Shown piece after piece: positions 46,950-58,656 of a DNA stretch of 64,000 bases (the first letter of the stretch is position 1; every line of letters begins with the position of its first letter). The notes under the pieces are model-generated. The model had not been told where the DNA came from. It searched no databases and worked only from the letters and a program-made list of their open reading frames with translations. The DNA comes from Nageia nagi (taxonomy: Eukaryota; Pinophyta), in NCBI GenBank assembly GCA_050084985.1, contig JBITNC010000001.1:141422001-141486000 (forward strand), in the 5' to 3' direction. The position numbers and the translations under genes are program-made.

Positions 46950-48130
46950 GTTTAGTTTGTTGCAATTTTGATTGAGTTTGTAAGTACTTTAATGGTTTAT
47001 GATCAATATGAATGATTGTTTCTTTCCCCATTAAGTAATATTTCTACTTCTTAAAAGCTTGAACTAAGGCATACATTTCCTTATCATAACCAAGACAATT
47101 CAAAATGGCCCCACTAAATTTCTCATAATAATAGCAAATTGGTTTACCTCCTTGTAACAAAATAGTCCCCATGGCATAGTCACTTGCATCAATCTCCACT
47201 TCAAATGGCTTCTATAAATTAGGAAATGCAAGCATGGGTGCATTAATAATATTATGCTTTAAGGTATCAAAAGATGTTTATTATTGTTTCCCCCATTGGA
47301 ACCCTTGCCTCTTGCTAGTTATATCATGTAAATGTGAAGCAATATGAGAAAAATCAACAATAAACTTTCTCAAATATTGGAAAATACTTAAGAAACTCCT
47401 TACTTTGATTACATTAGATGGTTTTGGTCAATCTACTATAGCACTTACTTTACTAGGATCTATATTAAGTTATCAATGACTAATAACATGGCCCAAATAC
47501 ACCAAATACTCTTTTCTAAACTCACATTTTGAATGTTTCAACAATAAATTCTTCCTATGCAAATCTTGAAACACTTATCTAAGATGTACAATATGTTCTT
47601 CCCAAGTACAACTATAAATAAGAATATCATCCAAATATACAATAATAAAAGAATTAATAAATAGATGAAGTACATTATTCATGATTCATCACCCTCATAA
47701 ATGTGGTTGGTATATTGCACAAACTAGACGGAAAAATATGCCACTCAAATAGGCCTTGTCTTATCTTGAAAGTGGTCTTCCAAATATCCTCCCCCTTGAT
47801 TCAAACTTGGTGATATCCACTCCTCAAGTCTAGTTTTTTTAGGCATCTTCTCCCTTGCAATTGATCCAAAAGATCATCTATCTAAGACAAAGGATAATGA
47901 TTTTTGATGGTGATTTTGTTAAGTGCTCTATAGTCAATAGACATCCTCCATGTTTAATCCTTTTTGGGAACCAAAATAATAGGTGATCCCCATGAAGATG
48001 TACATGGTATGATCACACCTTTATTAACCAACTCCTAAATCCACCCCTTTATCTTCTCTTACTCCAAAATTGATTATCAATACCAAGTTATGTTGGGTAA
48101 TGAAGCATTAGGTAACAATTGAATATCATG
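46950..48130 (-). pseudogene. reverse transcriptase and RNase H
   Basis: RT begins near 48070 with GWI, ELVNKGVIIP, SSWGSPIILVPKKD, WRMSIDYRALNKITIKNHYP, IDDLLDQLQG, KKLDLRSGYHQV and FEWHIFP. The catalytic VYLDD is intact at 47626-47640, followed by ILIYSCTWEEH. The connection and RNase H (47215-46960) read FEVEIDASDYAMGTILLQGG, KPICYYYEKFSGA, NCLGYDKEMYALVQAFKK and KYYLMGKETIIHIDHKPLKY. This is the Ty3-type dual domain that copies element RNA into DNA. Stops at Gln, Trp and Arg positions break the frame about every 20-60 residues. Confidence 0.9.
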
Positions 48131-48250
48131 CTATATATCCTGCATAGGAGGTAATCCTTATGGCTCTACAAATAAATCAATAAACTCTTAGACCAATTTC
48201 TACATTTGCTCTATCCTTTTGCACATTGATAATAGCATAAAATAAGTGTT

Positions 48251-48868
48251 TCATGCCAATGATAGCATGAGATTCACCTTACCATAAGCTCTAATTTTTA
48301 CCATGATCAACACAAATTTTTTATAAGCATTTACAAGGAATTTTACTTGATTGGTAGTGAACAAAGGTAGCTTTTTCCTATTTTTATGTGCACTAACTTG
48401 AAACACCTTTTCATCTTTTACAAATCGTAATTTGTTTAGTATTTTGTAATAAATAACATCTCTATCCCACATATAAGGGTTACCAAGAATAACACTACAA
48501 AATTCTAAATTAACAACATCAACCATAACTTCATCAATGTACTTTGCATAAATATCAAATTTCAACTTACATTATTTAGTGACTTGCAAAATAGCATTGC
48601 GATGCACCCAACCTAAAGGATATGATTTTGGATGGTTGAAATTTTTCAATTTGAAATTACTTACCATAGATTCTAGTGTCAAATTTTCTTGAGAACTTAG
48701 ATCAACAATGCAATCAACTCGTGTTTTCTTGATTTGGATTTTGAGGTGAAATAAACAAATCCCTTGTTCTTGAATGTCTTGATATTCTTCAAATTTTTGA
48801 ATGGTTAAATAATTTAGTTTCTTATCAACATCTGAAATTCCCTCAATATCCTCACATTTAAGAACCAT
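48251..48868 (-). pseudogene. retropepsin region of gag-pol
   Basis: Two adjoining open segments. The first reads LNYLTIQKFEEYQDIQEQGI, TRVDCIVDLSSQENLTLESM and NHPKSYPLGWVHRNAILQVT. The second reads DIYAKYIDEVMVDVVNLEFC, SVILGNPYMWDRDVIYYKIL and NKLRFVKDEKVF. The retropepsin pattern DSGSQxNLISxxLV appears as DLSSQENLTLESMV, so the active-site Gly is Ser here. The downstream part matches the protease relic at 25563-26045. Confidence 0.85.
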
Positions 48869-48879
48869 ACCATTAGTTT

Positions 48880-49740
48880 TCTCCTTATTATTTTTCTTAT
48901 ATGGAAGTAATTTTGGATGAATTTTACAACATTTATCATCAATATGACCATATTTATCATAATGAATACAATGCCTATTATCATATTCTTTATTTGAAAT
49001 ATTAGTGGACTTAATTTCTTGCTTACCTTTACCTTTATCTTGTCATCCATATTGAATTAGAAGCCTTCTTAAATTCATCATATTATCTCCTTGCTTTACC
49101 ATGCTCTTCTAAGTATTGCGCTTGCATACACACTTAATTAAGATTAGTAGGATTAAAAAACATGATAGTATTTGGAAAATGACTATGTAGACCTCCAATG
49201 TACTTCATTAATGTTTGATAATATTTTAGTGAAACGCCAAGAAAAGTAGCTTGTTTCTAAAATTTTGTAGTGTATTCTTGAACTGTTTTCCCTCTTTATT
49301 TGCTAAAGAATTTCCATTTCATTAATTGTTTATTATGATGTTCCAATGGATAAAATTGATCTCTTAACAAATTCTTAAATTCAACCCAAGAAGATACTTT
49401 TGATAAGTGTTCATGACTAAGAGTTTCTACATGGCTTTCCCACAAAACTAAAGCATGTCCACCCATATTTAATCTATCAAAAGAGATTTTGTAAATATCA
49501 TTTACAACACCATGAATTTGAAAATAAACTTCCAATTGTTTCAACCAATTATTCAATGTTTTTGCATAAACCTCTCCACCAAAAGTAGGAATGCCCACTT
49601 TGGCCTCCATCTTGAATGGAACTTGATTTGATGAAGATGATGAATTAGGTCCTCCAACTTCATTTCATTCCATTTGATTGATATTTACAGTTACTCCAGC
49701 AGCCAAAAACTTGGCCAAATTATTCTCCATTACTAAAAAT
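48880..49740 (-). pseudogene. gag with CCHC zinc knuckle
   Basis: A candidate start is ATG near 49723 (MENNLAKFLAAGVTVNINQM). The well-preserved part, from ATG 49610, reads MEAKVGIPTFGGEVYAKTLN, NWLKQLEVYFQIHGV, YKISFDRLNMGGHALVLWES and WVEFKNLLRDQFYPLEHHNK. Beyond a TAG near 49296 the frame continues VQEYTTKF, FLGVSLKYYQTLMKYIGGLH and YLEEHGKARR. The zinc knuckle at 48929-48970 reads CIHYDKYGHIDDKC, where Tyr replaces the second Cys of CxxCx4Hx4C. Gag binds and packages the element RNA. Confidence 0.87.
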
Positions 49741-50329
49741 TACCTTTAAAAATTGGCATCTGACATGGTATGAAAAATAGACTATTTCTCCTCCAAATCA
49801 TCCATTTGAGTCACTCTGTACCTTCAACCAATCTCAAGATCATCCAAAATAAATTTTGATCTTTGATATCTCCTCTCAAACATAAAAAAAGTGTGCCATT
49901 GATGGCTTGAAATCCCCACAATTTTGATCCTAAATTTTATGCATACAAGCTTTGATACTGGTGCAGATTCCCTTAGAAGATCCAAATAAATCTCCAAAAA
50001 AAGTAATTGATTTACACAACAAGCAAACCAATGGAAGAATAACCTTTTTTTAACACACACTTTATTTTATTCTTCTGAATCTGCACTGCCTTTTTTCAGG
50101 TCTGTTACAATAGCTCATATAGCCAAGAGAAAACTTGCACTTCCAGAAAATCCCGAACTATCCAAAAACTCGTACTTACTAAAAATAGAAACTTTCCAAA
50201 AATAGACAAATGGAAACTTTCTAAAAATAGAAAGGTCCTCAAATCATGGCCAAACTGGGCATTCAAGCTTAGTTAACAAGGACTAAAGGAACTCTCACTT
50301 ATTATCTTAAACAAACTCTTACAACAAAA

Positions 50330-50561
50330 GATATTAAAGTCTACTTATTGAAAAATCTTGAAAACTGACACTAAAAGCTAATTTTGAGGCACTAAACGAT
50401 GGATTTAGGTCAATCGGAAAACTTTCCATTTGGACGCATGCCTCCCATAGGAGGTTGCCACCGCATGATAAAAACCCATATCTAGCTCTCCTCAAAATTT
50501 CAAGACGATCCGACGGTGAGATCAAAAGTTATGAACTTTTTACGGTGCATCAGATACCACA
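50330..50561 (-). promoter_or_regulatory. 5' leader and primer-binding site, CpG-retaining
   Basis: The minus strand reads TGGTATCTGATGC two bases inside the 5' LTR (50551-50559 is the core TGGTATCTG). A leader follows with eight or more CpGs in about 230 bases, far above the window background. Confidence 0.6.
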
Positions 50562-51233
50562 TGATTTGTAATCATCGAATGCTTATAGCATACTCAGATC
50601 CTTAGTTATAGATTCAAACAAAAAAAATATTCACTATTATAGGACCCATAAAATTGCATATAAATTCAAAATTTCATAATGTAAAACTATAAATTAATAA
50701 TCTCAATCACACATAACAAGATCAATAAAATGATTTACCTTAGTTCACCTAATGTGGGATAATCTAGCATGGAATTGGAGCCTTCTCTTCTCATTTTTTA
50801 TGAACATTACAATATTGCATACATATAGAGAAATATCATCAAAATAATGACAATACCATATCCTACAATATTACTATAATATCCTACAATAAGAAGAATA
50901 ACTTTAGAACTATAAAAATTCTCTAAAACTCCATTGAAAAATCAAGAGAGTAGCATGCCTTTAAATAGGCTTGGAAACATCTCCAAGACATTTGTTGATG
51001 ATCTTGAACTTCTTAACTATCTGAATTATTGATGGAATTTCAACTTTCACTACTGATTAATCAAGATGCACACTATTAACAACCTAAAATTAGTATATGC
51101 ATGTTGTTAATAGCATGGTTTTTGTCATCAATTACCTCTAGATTTTAGTCTTCAATCAGTATCCAAAAACAAATACCTCTGAAATGAGTACTACACCTGT
51201 AGAGATCAACTTGACATGATCTAATTTAGATCA
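50562..51233 (-). repeat. 5' LTR (672 bp)
   Basis: Starts TGATTTGTAATCATCG and ends taatttagatca on the plus strand, immediately followed by the AGGCT target duplication. Confidence 0.93.
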
Positions 51234-51238
51234 AGGCT

Positions 51239-52000
51239 ATTTGTATTGATTTTTATGAAGGAATGATATTTATTTAAAATAAAAAAAATTTAATAAAGGA
51301 TAACATAGTGTAACAATAATTTAAATAAGTGGTAATAAATAATCTTATATATTCTTTTATGCAATGTTATATGGTTGTTTACCTAGAAGTGAATATAGTC
51401 AAGTATTTTAACAAGGTACATTGGTGATCTATTGGTAGGGTTTCTTAAAAATTTCATCACTATCCTTATTTACATAATTTTCAATGGGCATAGTGATTGA
51501 CTATTGTATGTGAAGCATCCGTGCAAACACATACAGTCACCCATGATCCAAGGGAGGGTAAGGATTTTCTTAGGACTAACTAACCTAAGTGATAGATGAA
51601 AATTGATAATCAATGGCTTCATATGGATAGTTTAGAATTATAAGGATCAATAAGCCCTTGATATAATCTAGGTAAGTGGGGCCCAAATTCATCCATTAAG
51701 TAGTTCATAAGCCTAGGTATTGGGGCCTATACCTTCATTTAATCATAATAGAGTAAATGGTAAGGGGACTTAGCTAATTGAAACCCTTGTTTTTTTTTAT
51801 ATATATACTCATCTAAAATAACAAGTTTCCCCATTTTAACCACATTCATAGGCATGTAAATTGAAAGATGAATAGGAGAGGGATAAATATGCAAAAATAT
51901 GAATGCAATATTGCAATTCAATGCAAGATAATCTAGATCTAATACAAGGGTAAAATCTAGTAACATAAATAAAATAACTAAGAATATATGTTATTAAAAA
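51239..52000. other. unassigned DNA between the AGGCT insertion and the probable LTR
   Basis: Expected to be leader and gag 5' sequence of the split gypsy relic if the inferred structure is right. No domain or primer-binding site was recognised. Confidence 0.35.
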
Positions 52001-53233
52001 AATAGAACTTGGGAGCTTAAGTTTAAAGGATTACCTGTATGATTGTGTTGTCAATGTGGATTACTTATTTATTATGAAATATTTAGCTCTCCATAACTTT
52101 TAACTTGGTACAAGGAAATAAGAGAAACTTTAAATAGAATTGCATAATTAGGGAGCCACCTAAACTATTGAAGGAGGAAGCCTTCCTTAGTAGGTGGGGA
52201 ACCCTCTAAACCTAATCAAAGGATTGGTAAACAAGATTGATAATAAGTATGTAAATGATAGACATTTATGATACTTGAGAGGAATGATCGATGATGAATA
52301 TTGACATTGATTATAACAAAGATACCAAGGTTGAATTGAGGATTCATGGTATAAAAATGACGGGATTGACCCTAGTGATAAAATATAAGGAAAAAAAATA
52401 ACATAACAATGGAAAAATGATGACCCAGGTATATTGTTCAATGCTCTAGTAATGGGGAACAATAAGCACAATATTATCAAGAAACAAATAGGGGAGAGAA
52501 ACACTCTCACTAGTCCTTCCATAAATAGGAATAATCAAGAAAAGAATGAGGATGTATGATCTTGGAATACCAAATTCACCCTCCATGGTGATATTTGAGG
52601 AGTAAGAAAGTGAAGATGATAAAAAATGATCTCCAAATCTCACAAAATGTCTCTAAATATGCCCTAATAATGCTTGCATAACTTTATACTTAAATGATAT
52701 TGCAATGTTATGTTCATAAAATGACCCAAATAGGGTTTTATTTATAGATAAAGAGCGACATGCTCCACCCTTAGATATAGTGGTAAACTAGTTGCCTAAG
52801 ATCAAGAGTTAAACCTAGATGTTATAAAATAATGATAATAATTAATCAAATCACAAAATAAAGTAATAGGATTAAAGCACCACACTCAGGTACAATTAGG
52901 AAGGAGTGTTATATGATGGGAAGATACATGTACGAATAGGATGGAAGCACTACACTCAAGCATGGATAAGGAAGGAGCATAGTATGATATTTTTCATCTA
53001 ATGGTTTAGATTACATAGGGGATTTGATGATGATGGATCCTGATTACAAATTGTATTTTTATACATTTTGAGGGGTAAAATGCTCATCTAATGAGTAATT
53101 AAGGCATTAGTTATATTTTTAGCTCAAATTAAGCTAGATCAATATGATCAAGAGAGATTTAATAATAAGATAAAGGAAAATTAATAAAATAAATTGATTA
53201 TAGAAGAAAAGGCATTATTTTGAGGTGTCTACA
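52001..53233 (-). repeat. probable LTR of the gypsy relic
   Basis: The minus strand begins TGTAGACACCTCAAAATAAT at 53233, a typical Ty3/gypsy LTR start. It has a TATA box (tctataaataaaaccctatt, RC of about 52731-52750). An imperfect 70-bp duplication lies at about 52866-52990 (caccacactcagg/cactacactcaag). The left edge is not defined and no second copy is present. Confidence 0.5.
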
Positions 53234-53853
53234 CCTTGAAATGAACTTTTTCAATCTCTCATTAGAATCTTTCTTGGTAGATATCAATTCTTTTATGGTA
53301 ATTAGTCTAGGCATATTAAACTATAATTTCCTCTTAAAGAGAGTACCAAATTACTTATATATGAAGTAATAGATCCATGTGGAAAAGATAAATACCATAT
53401 AAATGCATCATCCTTAATTATTGTAGGAATATATTTTTACATGAGATTATGATTCACTCTAAACATTAGCTCAAACTTCATTTTAAATGATTTGATATGT
53501 GGATTAGGATTTCTTTCTCAATTAAATGATTTGAATGTGGGCTTTATGTGATGTTTTATGGATATTATCTTGCAGATATTATTAGGAAGATGGTTTTTAT
53601 CTTTAATTATTTTAAGGTTATTATTAGTATCTATTTAAATTTTAAGATCTTGAGTTCTTGTCACCAAAGAATTATTGGAGAGGATGCCATACCACTTCTT
53701 TGACTAACTTCAATCTTAGGAGCTGTAGAGATCTTCACTTCATAAAAATATCTTAATATTATTCCATTTCAATATCACAAATTATATCTAAAATATTTTA
53801 GTAATAACCATATTTGAAATCACTGAAATGAAATATTATTCCTACCTAAAAAC
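53234..53853. other. unassigned AT-rich DNA
   Basis: No coding, LTR or RNA signal seen. Confidence 0.4.
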
Positions 53854-53861
53854 CTCTACAA

Positions 53862-54053
53862 TCCAACAAGTGTAGGGGAGTTGGTGAGAGGGGTAGTTGA
53901 AATCTCTCGAGTTGTTCATAGGAGACCCTAGATTCAAATCTCACTTCCTCACTTGCATGTGGATATGTCTAATGTAATAAATGGTAGGTGTTAATTCCCT
54001 GCAAACCTTCATTATGTGAGAACATTGTCTTCTTCATACAAAAAAATAAAAAA
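53862..54053 (+). mobile_element. probable tRNA-derived SINE
   Basis: A box-B-like GATTCAAATCT at 53931-53941 matches GGTTCGANTCC apart from three transitions. It lies about 45 bases after a box-A-like TTGGTGAGAGGGGTAG at 53881-53896. The unit ends in an A-rich tail (caaaaaaataaaaaa) and is flanked by CTCTACAA at 53854-53861 and 54054-54061, a perfect 8-bp duplication. Length (~190 bp), internal Pol III boxes, tail and duplication together fit a plant SINE. The family was not identified. Confidence 0.65.
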
Positions 54054-54061
54054 CTCTACAA

Positions 54062-57000
54062 GTTTTGGCACAACTAGTGGAAAACTTTTAATGAAAGTAT
54101 CATAAAAGTGATGGGTCCTCAAATATATATATATATATATGAAGTAGTAACATATTTATATCGTTAACTAAATACAAATAATTTTTTTGGTATAAATAAA
54201 TAATAATATGACCTATTTAATGGACTAAACCCTAAAAATTAATAATTTTAAGTTAGAAATGAACAAGCAAATATATCATATTTACCTTATAAAAAGAAAT
54301 AAAGCTATACCTAGCTTGAAGAGGTTCATCATGAATTTCTTTTGATATTTGAACTACTTTTGTTCTTCACCAATATTGTGCATCAATACACAATATATAA
54401 ACTTAGATCATATGATATTGTACAATATTACCCTAATAGTATAATTCAAATCTAATACTGATCATCAAATTGACCTCCAATGGTTCCTATTTAAGTACTA
54501 AATTAAAAATTATGAAGATAGTGATAAGAATAGGGTGCCAAATCAAAGTTTATAGGTGGTTGTAAGAATTACTAATCACATCCAATAATGAGAATTACAA
54601 AATTCATAAAATATAATATACCAAGAGTTGATTATTCTCTTGCCAACCATAATTATTTAGAAAAAATGAGGATTTGGACTAATGAACAATGATTGTAGAT
54701 ATTTTATGTAGAAAATAATGGATGCATGGTTAGTTACCACCATATTCAAAATGAACTTCATAAATGCACATGAAGAAGATAAATAATAAATTTTTATCAA
54801 CAATGCATGGCATGATCAACTTATTTCAAGACCATGTTATTGAAATTATGGAGGTTGGACCAAGTAAATCCATGGTTTATAAAATGATTGGGGGAGAAAT
54901 AAGAGTTGGGATCGACTAAAGAGAGCTTATTTTTCATGAAAAACTATAGTTCTAATTAACCCATATTATAGTGCATCAAAATATGGTTAATTTTGTTAGA
55001 AATTGTTTTAACATTGTTAAAGTTCTAATAAAGAATCCATCTAGTAAGTGATAATAAAAAGGCAATCAATTGCTAGATATTACATTTTTAAAATGCATTA
55101 TTGAGGGTACAACAATTAATTATCCATAATAGTTAATAAATTAATTGAGAATATAAACTACGTGATAAGATTGGTCTATTCCCTAAGTAACAAAATAAGA
55201 ATGTCATGAATGTACCATAAAAATAATAGTGCTAGTCATCCATGAGAATTTAATTAATATAATATGAGTAGTTGTTGGACTATATAAAATTCCATCTATT
55301 TTGAAGCAAAAAATATGCAATATTGACTTACAAAGAAATCAAATATAACATACAATATTATTAAGGTATATTGGCTAACTCACTATGGACCATGTATTTT
55401 TGAACTAAGATTGCTAGTCCTAGTCTAACATTGCATGATAAAAAATTCATGATGAACAATTGAGGAACATGTATCTTTCAATGATATTAAAATCCTCTCC
55501 TATGCTTGAGCATTGACGAATATTCAAAGCTCAAAGTTTCAACCAAGGTTCCTTAAAAGACTTACATTACTTGAGAGGAATCCATGATGGGTTTTTAGGG
55601 AGAAGAAGGCAAGATCCTATGGAGCTATAGGGGATACAAGAGCATGGGTAATAATTTAAAAAGGGTATTTATGGAGGTAGTGAATCTAAACACGTGAAGC
55701 TTTTCTATGAGAGTAAGAATGGGTTAATATGCATAGATTTTCCTTTTTTTTATTATTCTTAACTATTATTGTTCACTTGTATAAATACATTAGAAGTGAT
55801 AGTTAAAGTTTGAGAAGACTTTAGTTTAAAGTAACCCTCCATGAGAGGAAAATATTTGATATTAGAGGAAGTAAACTTATGCTAATAATAAGTATTGTAT
55901 AAAATAATATGAAGTATACACTATTAAAAGTATACTTCATAAAAATGAATGCCAATATACTCTTTAAGATATATTAATTTAACTACAAAGTTTTGAAGGA
56001 ATCATCGTAGAAGGAAAAATAAAAAAGGGTAATTTAATTTACAAAAACATCTTAAGGGAGACATTATCATTTATAATGAAATTTTAATGTTATGGTTAGA
56101 AAATAAAGAGGGTAATTTGATAATACCATGGACCTTTACAAACTAGGATTAAGATATATTACAAGTAGAGAAATAAAAAATAAAACATCCTTCATGAGGT
56201 TTTGGATTCTTTTGAATTTGATGTCATAAGTACATATCATGTCATTTTAATTCAATTGCAAATGAGAGTATCATTTGAGATCAAGCAAAGGAAATCCAAA
56301 AATAAGGCTATGTTCATCAAGTCACTTACATGCATTATCAAAATATTTCATGAGTAAAAAATATTAGTGGCTAAGGAATCACTTTATGGAATATCTTTCG
56401 TACAAAATTTCAAGGACACTTTCTTGGGGCCATAGTTCTCACCCATAACAACTTAAATATAAGTTGAAGCTATAGGTGGAGAAGCCATTATAAAAGTAAG
56501 TAAATCCATCCAAGTTAGAGTTAATGTAAGGGAAAATAGTAAATGTAATACACACATATTTTATTTTGAAGATTGGTACTTGAACATTTTCCTAACAACC
56601 TAAACATCATGGGTAACTTAGAACCATTAAACCACAATAAGGATGTTGGGTCTTCAAACTCTTCATTACATTATAGAATTTTCTCGCTATATCAATCTGC
56701 CTTCTATTAACAAATCATCCAACATAAATATTATTACAATATTTGATAAAAAATAATAATTGTTATCAATCCTTCAAATTCTAACTAAAAATAAAAATTA
56801 ATTTCTTATTTTATACAAATAATTTTAATTATCTATATATATTTCACTATCTATTCATGAAGAATTCATTCATATGATGAAGAAGAAAACACATTCAAAT
56901 TTTATTTTATTAACAAAACAATAAAACCATATATAAATAAATTCATAAAAATTACATATTTTAATTTATTTAAATAAATTTATAATACATAAACTATATT

Positions 57001-57649
57001 CTTTATATCTTTGTTGTGGTGTTTGTTATAGGGAAAGACCCTACAAATGGAGATTTGGATAACCTTGTTGAATTTGTGCCTCAGCTAATATCTGATTTTG
57101 TAGGTTTAGATTTTGGGGCATTATAATAGCTTCTTATTTTATCCTTCTCTTCATTTTTTTGGGTGGATCTTCATTAGACTACACTCTGCCTATTGGTATT
57201 ATATCCATGTAAATTTCCATCTCTGTGTGGATATCCTTACTTTGCTTCATAGATTCCACATTGCAATTTTGATTCTTTATCTCTGCTTAGATTGGATAAT
57301 GCTTCATTTCTTCATCCATGATTATTAGGTTTGAGTACTATCCCCTATTGATTATTTTTTGCATTGAGTTGAGTTTTGACATGAGTTGTCATCTAAATTT
57401 TTCTGTGTTCCATTCTAGTTCTTCTTTTGTAATGTGGTTGCTTTTGGTGGTGCTCCTTTGTCTCTATTGTATCCTTCTCTTTTGTGACTTTTATAGAACT
57501 CCTACCTTATGTTCCTCCTTTATTCCTCTCCCCTTTTGTTATTGCTTCATTTTTGAACATCTCTTTGTCTTTATCCTTAGATTGTGTTGGCTAATGATCG
57601 ATTCCTTTGGTTCTCTTTCTTTGGTGGGCCCATCTAGGAATATATGCCT
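54062..57649. other. unassigned AT-rich DNA
   Basis: A (TA)n tract lies at 54123-54140. From about 57000 the plus strand becomes T/C-rich and has long open frames (57113-57328 and 57318-57746) that are hydrophobic (F, L, C, Y) and compositionally driven; no family is recognised. Nothing else is supported. Confidence 0.4.
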
Positions 57650-57935
57650 TTTCACTATATTGCTTCTCTTGATGGCATGTGCTTTGTTCTATATTAGTTG
57701 TTGGTTTAGAAGCCTCTCCTTCCTTTATGTTACCTTCCCTTGGTGAGCCTTCATTTCTTTTCCTTTTCTTTGTTTATGTTGCCTTCCTTTGGTGAGCCTT
57801 CATTTCTTTCCCTTTTGTTAAAGGAAAATAAATGAAGATTTACCAAGGGAAGGAAACATAAACAAAGAAGAGGCTTCTAACCCAACATCTAATAAAAAAC
57901 AAAGCACATGCCATCAAGAGAAGAAATAGAGTGAA
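57650..57935. repeat. long imperfect inverted repeat (hairpin arms ~117 bp)
   Basis: Arm 2 (57820-57935) is the reverse complement of arm 1 (57650-57816), with only about three bases at the turn near 57818. Arm 1 has one extra copy of a 49-bp unit (57726-57774, repeated 57775-57816) that arm 2 lacks. Shared words include gcttctcttgatggcatgtg on arm 1 and catgccatcaagagaag on arm 2. No terminal-inverted-repeat edge or target duplication was found. Confidence 0.85.
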
Positions 57936-58489
57936 CAAACTAAAATATTTTTTTACTCTTAGAGGAAACTAGTTTGGAGAATACAATAGAATGATCTATT
58001 TCACATCCAAACCACCCAAAGGAGCTAGTACCATGAAATCTAAGATTAATAAATGCTTCATTTTATAAAGTGGCAATATGCTTCATTTTAATAAGAAAGT
58101 AGCAGAACAATCACAACTAACAATCGAACAGTTCAATGTGCTTCGTTATAATGATTTGCTTCGTTTTGTTTACAATCAAAATGTCACATACTATGCATAT
58201 CATGTTGAAAAAGCATGATGTATCTTATTATATATAAATCAACATGTTTTTATACAATGTTTATAAAACCCTTTCAAAATTTTATCTTTTCTTTGATAAA
58301 TACAAATTTACCTTAAATTTGTCAAAAAAAAAAAATTGTTTCTCATTCTAAATAACATAAATGATATACAAGTAACGTATATCACTATTGGAAGTATAAC
58401 ACATATACAAGTAACATATATCTTTTTAAAATAATAAATATACATAAATTCCATATAATGTATTAAATAGATGTGCATGTCCCATAAGC
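57936..58489. other. unassigned AT-rich DNA before the CpG-rich island
   Basis: No coding signal. CpG frequency rises abruptly at its right end (from about 58490). Confidence 0.4.
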
Positions 58490-58656
58490 TGCATACGCTC
58501 CTACCCAGAAAGTCTTAACCAGCGTATACGTCGTTCACGCGTTGGTATCGAATTGCAGAAAGAGCTCTCAATATTATTTGAGAAAGAAAGGGAAGGGAAT
58601 ATGTGGGCAAGAATCTGTGCTAAAACATTCAACCACAGTTTCTGTGATTGTGAACT
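58490..58656 (+). promoter_or_regulatory. CpG-rich 5' flank of the NAA10-like locus
   Basis: Several CpGs cluster at 58497-58552 (gtatacgtcgttcacgcgtt), unlike anything else in the window. No clear TATA box was placed. It is either promoter/5' UTR carried along with the gene or its original flank. Confidence 0.4.

Larger units (their letters stand above)
44577..51233 (-). mobile_element. Ty3/gypsy element with full gag-pol order and perfect target duplication (6.66 kb)
   Basis: LTRs 44577-45248 and 50562-51233 are both 672 bp with TGAT/ATCA ends. AGGCT stands at 44572-44576 and again at 51234-51238, a perfect 5-bp duplication. Minus-strand order: primer-binding site, CpG-retaining leader (50330-50560), gag with CCHC knuckle, protease, RT, RNase H, integrase, C-terminal region, polypurine tract. 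The order protease-RT-RNase H-integrase is that of Ty3/gypsy. All coding parts carry stops, mostly TAG, TAA or TGA at Gln, Trp or Arg, so it is dead. The LTRs differ at many sites and the insertion is not recent. Confidence 0.95.
40745..53233 (-). mobile_element. Ty3/gypsy relic (gag, protease, probable 5' LTR), split by the 44577-51233 element
   Basis: A minus-strand gag core lies at about 43020-43450 and a protease-region fragment at about 41480-41720. A minus-oriented LTR begins at 53233 (TGTAGACACC) with a TATA box near 52745. The element at 44577-51233 with its AGGCT duplication sits between gag and the 5' end. No RT or integrase was found before 40745, where the copia element begins. 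Linking gag to the LTR at 53233 is inference from strand and order. Confidence 0.5.

Noticed and set aside
51216-51220. TGATC as target duplication of the 44577-51233 element
   Set aside because: TGATC also occurs near 44577, but homology between the LTRs runs past it to GATCA. Using TGAT/ATCA as LTR ends gives a perfect AGGCT duplication and equal 672-bp LTRs.
57113-57746. Two long hydrophobic plus-strand open frames resembling membrane segments
   Set aside because: The region is T/C-rich, so Phe, Leu, Cys and Ser codons arise by composition. No homologous family is recognised, and part of it lies in the inverted repeat.
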